From Methylococcales bacterium (GTDB taxonomy: Bacteria; Pseudomonadota; Gammaproteobacteria; Methylococcales; UBA1147): a stretch of DNA of 8,597 nt. Both the position numbers and the translations under genes were made by a program. The notes beneath the pieces are model-generated. The model saw nothing but the letters and a program-made list of their open reading frames with translations. It was not told the origin of the DNA and ran no database searches. This document shows positions 7,447-8,597 of the stretch, piece by piece (within the stretch, counting starts at the first letter, position 1; the number at the start of each line of letters is the position of its first letter). The stretch spans positions 1 to 8,597 of the forward strand of contig JANXGZ010000299.1 in NCBI GenBank assembly GCA_024958995.1, given 5' to 3'.

Positions 7447-7992
7447 ATGTATTTTCCGAGAACCGTCGTCGGTTGGTGCATCCTGACGTTGTTATTTGGA
7501 GCTAGCCCAGAAGGCTTCGGCAAGGTTTATTACAGTAAAAGAGAAGCGATGGAACTTGCTTTTGGCGACGCCTCCCAAACCGAGATGATGTCGCTGTTCC
7601 TGACGGAGCAGCAGGTCGGGCAGGTTGAGAAAACGGCGCGGGTAAACCTGGAGTCTGCGTTGTTTACATTTTACCAGGGAACGCGGAGCGGGAAGGTTCT
7701 GGGTTACGCAGCCATTGAAAGTCACACGGTCAGGACCAAGCCCGAAACCCTGTTGATCGTTCTGTCCCCGGAGGGTGAACTCCGACAGATCGAGGTGCTG
7801 GCGTTTCAGGAACCTCCCGAATACCAGCCAAGTGGCTTGTGGTTCGCTCAGTTTTACCGTAAGGCTCTTGCCCAACTGGATTTCAATGCCGAGGTTCAGG
7901 GTATCACGGGTGCGACGTTGAGTGCGCAAAGCGCCCTAAACAGCGTCCGCAAGGTTTTGGCAATCTATAACATCGTCGTTAAAGGGAACTAA
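7447..7992 (+). CDS. Periplasmic FMN-binding domain protein, covalently flavinylated
   Basis: The product is 181 residues. The N-terminus has a hydrophobic stretch (about residues 7-20) ending in ASPEGFG/KVYY, a probable Sec signal peptide or anchor that places the protein outside the cytoplasm. Residues about 70-172 form an FMN-binding domain (PF04205 type). It carries TGAT (154-157) within GITGATLSA; in this family ApbE attaches FMN by a phosphoester bond to the last Thr, here T157. The usual Asp three positions before the first Ser or Thr is Gln151. No ApbE gene is in the window. The gene lies 64 nt after the porin gene with no clear terminator between, and its own Shine-Dalgarno is poor. 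It ends 2 nt before the membrane-protein gene. A role in electron transfer between the membrane protein and a periplasmic acceptor is likely. Confidence 0.85.
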   Translation: MYFPRTVVGWCILTLLFGASPEGFGKVYYSKREAMELAFGDASQTEMMSLFLTEQQVGQVEKTARVNLESALFTFYQGTRSGKVLGYAAIESHTVRTKPETLLIVLSPEGELRQIEVLAFQEPPEYQPSGLWFAQFYRKALAQLDFNAEVQGITGATLSAQSALNSVRKVLAIYNIVVKGN

Positions 7993-7994
7993 AC

Positions 7995-8546
7995 ATGCGT
8001 TACTTCGTGACCGGCGAACAGCAAAGGCAACTGCTGTTGAATGCCCTGATCTTGATGTTCCTGGGTTACATCGCCCTGCTATGGCTGACTAACGGAATGA
8101 TGTATTTCCACAAGATGGGGTTGACCCCGGAGTCGGTGATTACCTACTACCTTGGCTCCGAGGAAAACTTTACCCAGCCTCGCAGTTATCAGGGGTTGCT
8201 CGAAGTTGCGCATTTCCACCTTTTCGCGATGGGAATTCTGGTGCTGACCCTGACCCACCTGATGCTGATGACTCGACTACCGGTGGCGCTGAAAATATGG
8301 CTTAGTGGCTTGACCTACGTGTCCGCGGTTGCCAACGAAGCTGCCGGTTGGCTGGTTCGCTTTGTCCACCCGGACTTTGCCTATTTCAAGATTGGCTCGT
8401 TCCTGACGCTGGAACTGACGCTGTTTGTACTGATGATCGCGGTGGGTGGCTCGTTACTCAAGGCCCGCCATTTCATAGGCAAAGAAAAGAAGCCTCGCGA
8501 CATCGGTCGTTCAAAAGAGATCCCGGAGTTTTATCCCGGCGATTGA
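7995..8546 (+). CDS. Four-helix integral membrane protein, candidate haem/redox partner of FMN protein
   Basis: The product is 183 residues. ATG at 7995 has AAGGGA at 7982-7987 and follows the FMN gene by 2 nt, so they are almost certainly co-translated. Four hydrophobic helices are visible at about residues 14-36, 68-92, 98-121 and 132-155, followed by a charged cytoplasmic-looking tail. The most striking segment is E70-V-A-H-F-H-L-F-A-M in helix 2, with H73 and H75 near one face and H88 near the other. More histidines sit at 39, 125 and 159, and N114/E115 lie within helix 3. Intramembrane histidines suggest b-type haem or quinol chemistry, but no known cytochrome b motif is recognised. I recall similar four-helix proteins beside FMN-binding proteins, sometimes with unrelated database names. 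Function is inferred from context: passing electrons from quinol to the flavoprotein. Confidence 0.85.
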   Translation: MRYFVTGEQQRQLLLNALILMFLGYIALLWLTNGMMYFHKMGLTPESVITYYLGSEENFTQPRSYQGLLEVAHFHLFAMGILVLTLTHLMLMTRLPVALKIWLSGLTYVSAVANEAAGWLVRFVHPDFAYFKIGSFLTLELTLFVLMIAVGGSLLKARHFIGKEKKPRDIGRSKEIPEFYPGD

Positions 8547-8597
8547 ATATTTAATTCTGATTTTGTGCTGGATAGGTCAACTGGGTAGGCCTGAAAG

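Overview
The window is about 8.6 kb of bacterial DNA of medium GC content. It has Gram-negative traits: an outer-membrane beta-barrel protein, a lipobox lipoprotein, a periplasmic flavoprotein and a Fur-type operator. The overall style suggests a gammaproteobacterium, but no marker gene fixes the genus. There are no rRNA or tRNA genes, no CRISPR array and no recognisable insertion sequence.

Left part (1-2628, minus strand): two large P-loop GTPase genes lie head to tail, one nucleotide apart. The upstream gene (877-2628) is complete and has a hydrophobic C-terminal segment. The downstream gene (1-875) starts with GTG and runs off the window. They are recognisable paralogues of the bacterial dynamin-like kind and probably act together on membranes. 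A small lipoprotein gene (2706-3125, plus strand) diverges from them across a 77-nt spacer.

Middle (3126-5294): a 576-nt stretch without a convincing gene carries two compact inverted-repeat structures, at 3195-3256 and 3281-3418. It is followed by a complete SulP-type anion (probably bicarbonate or sulfate) transporter with a C-terminal STAS domain. A second gene-poor stretch (5295-5833) holds a strong extended hairpin at 5767-5809.

Right part (5834-8546): a sigma-70-like promoter whose -10 element lies inside a good Fur box precedes three co-directional genes. These encode a porin-like outer-membrane protein, a periplasmic FMN-binding protein with a covalent-flavin motif, and a four-helix membrane protein rich in histidines. 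The arrangement looks like an iron-repressed, flavin-based extracytosolic redox module that spans the envelope. A role in ferric iron reduction or uptake is the simplest hypothesis. This cluster is the most interesting part of the window.
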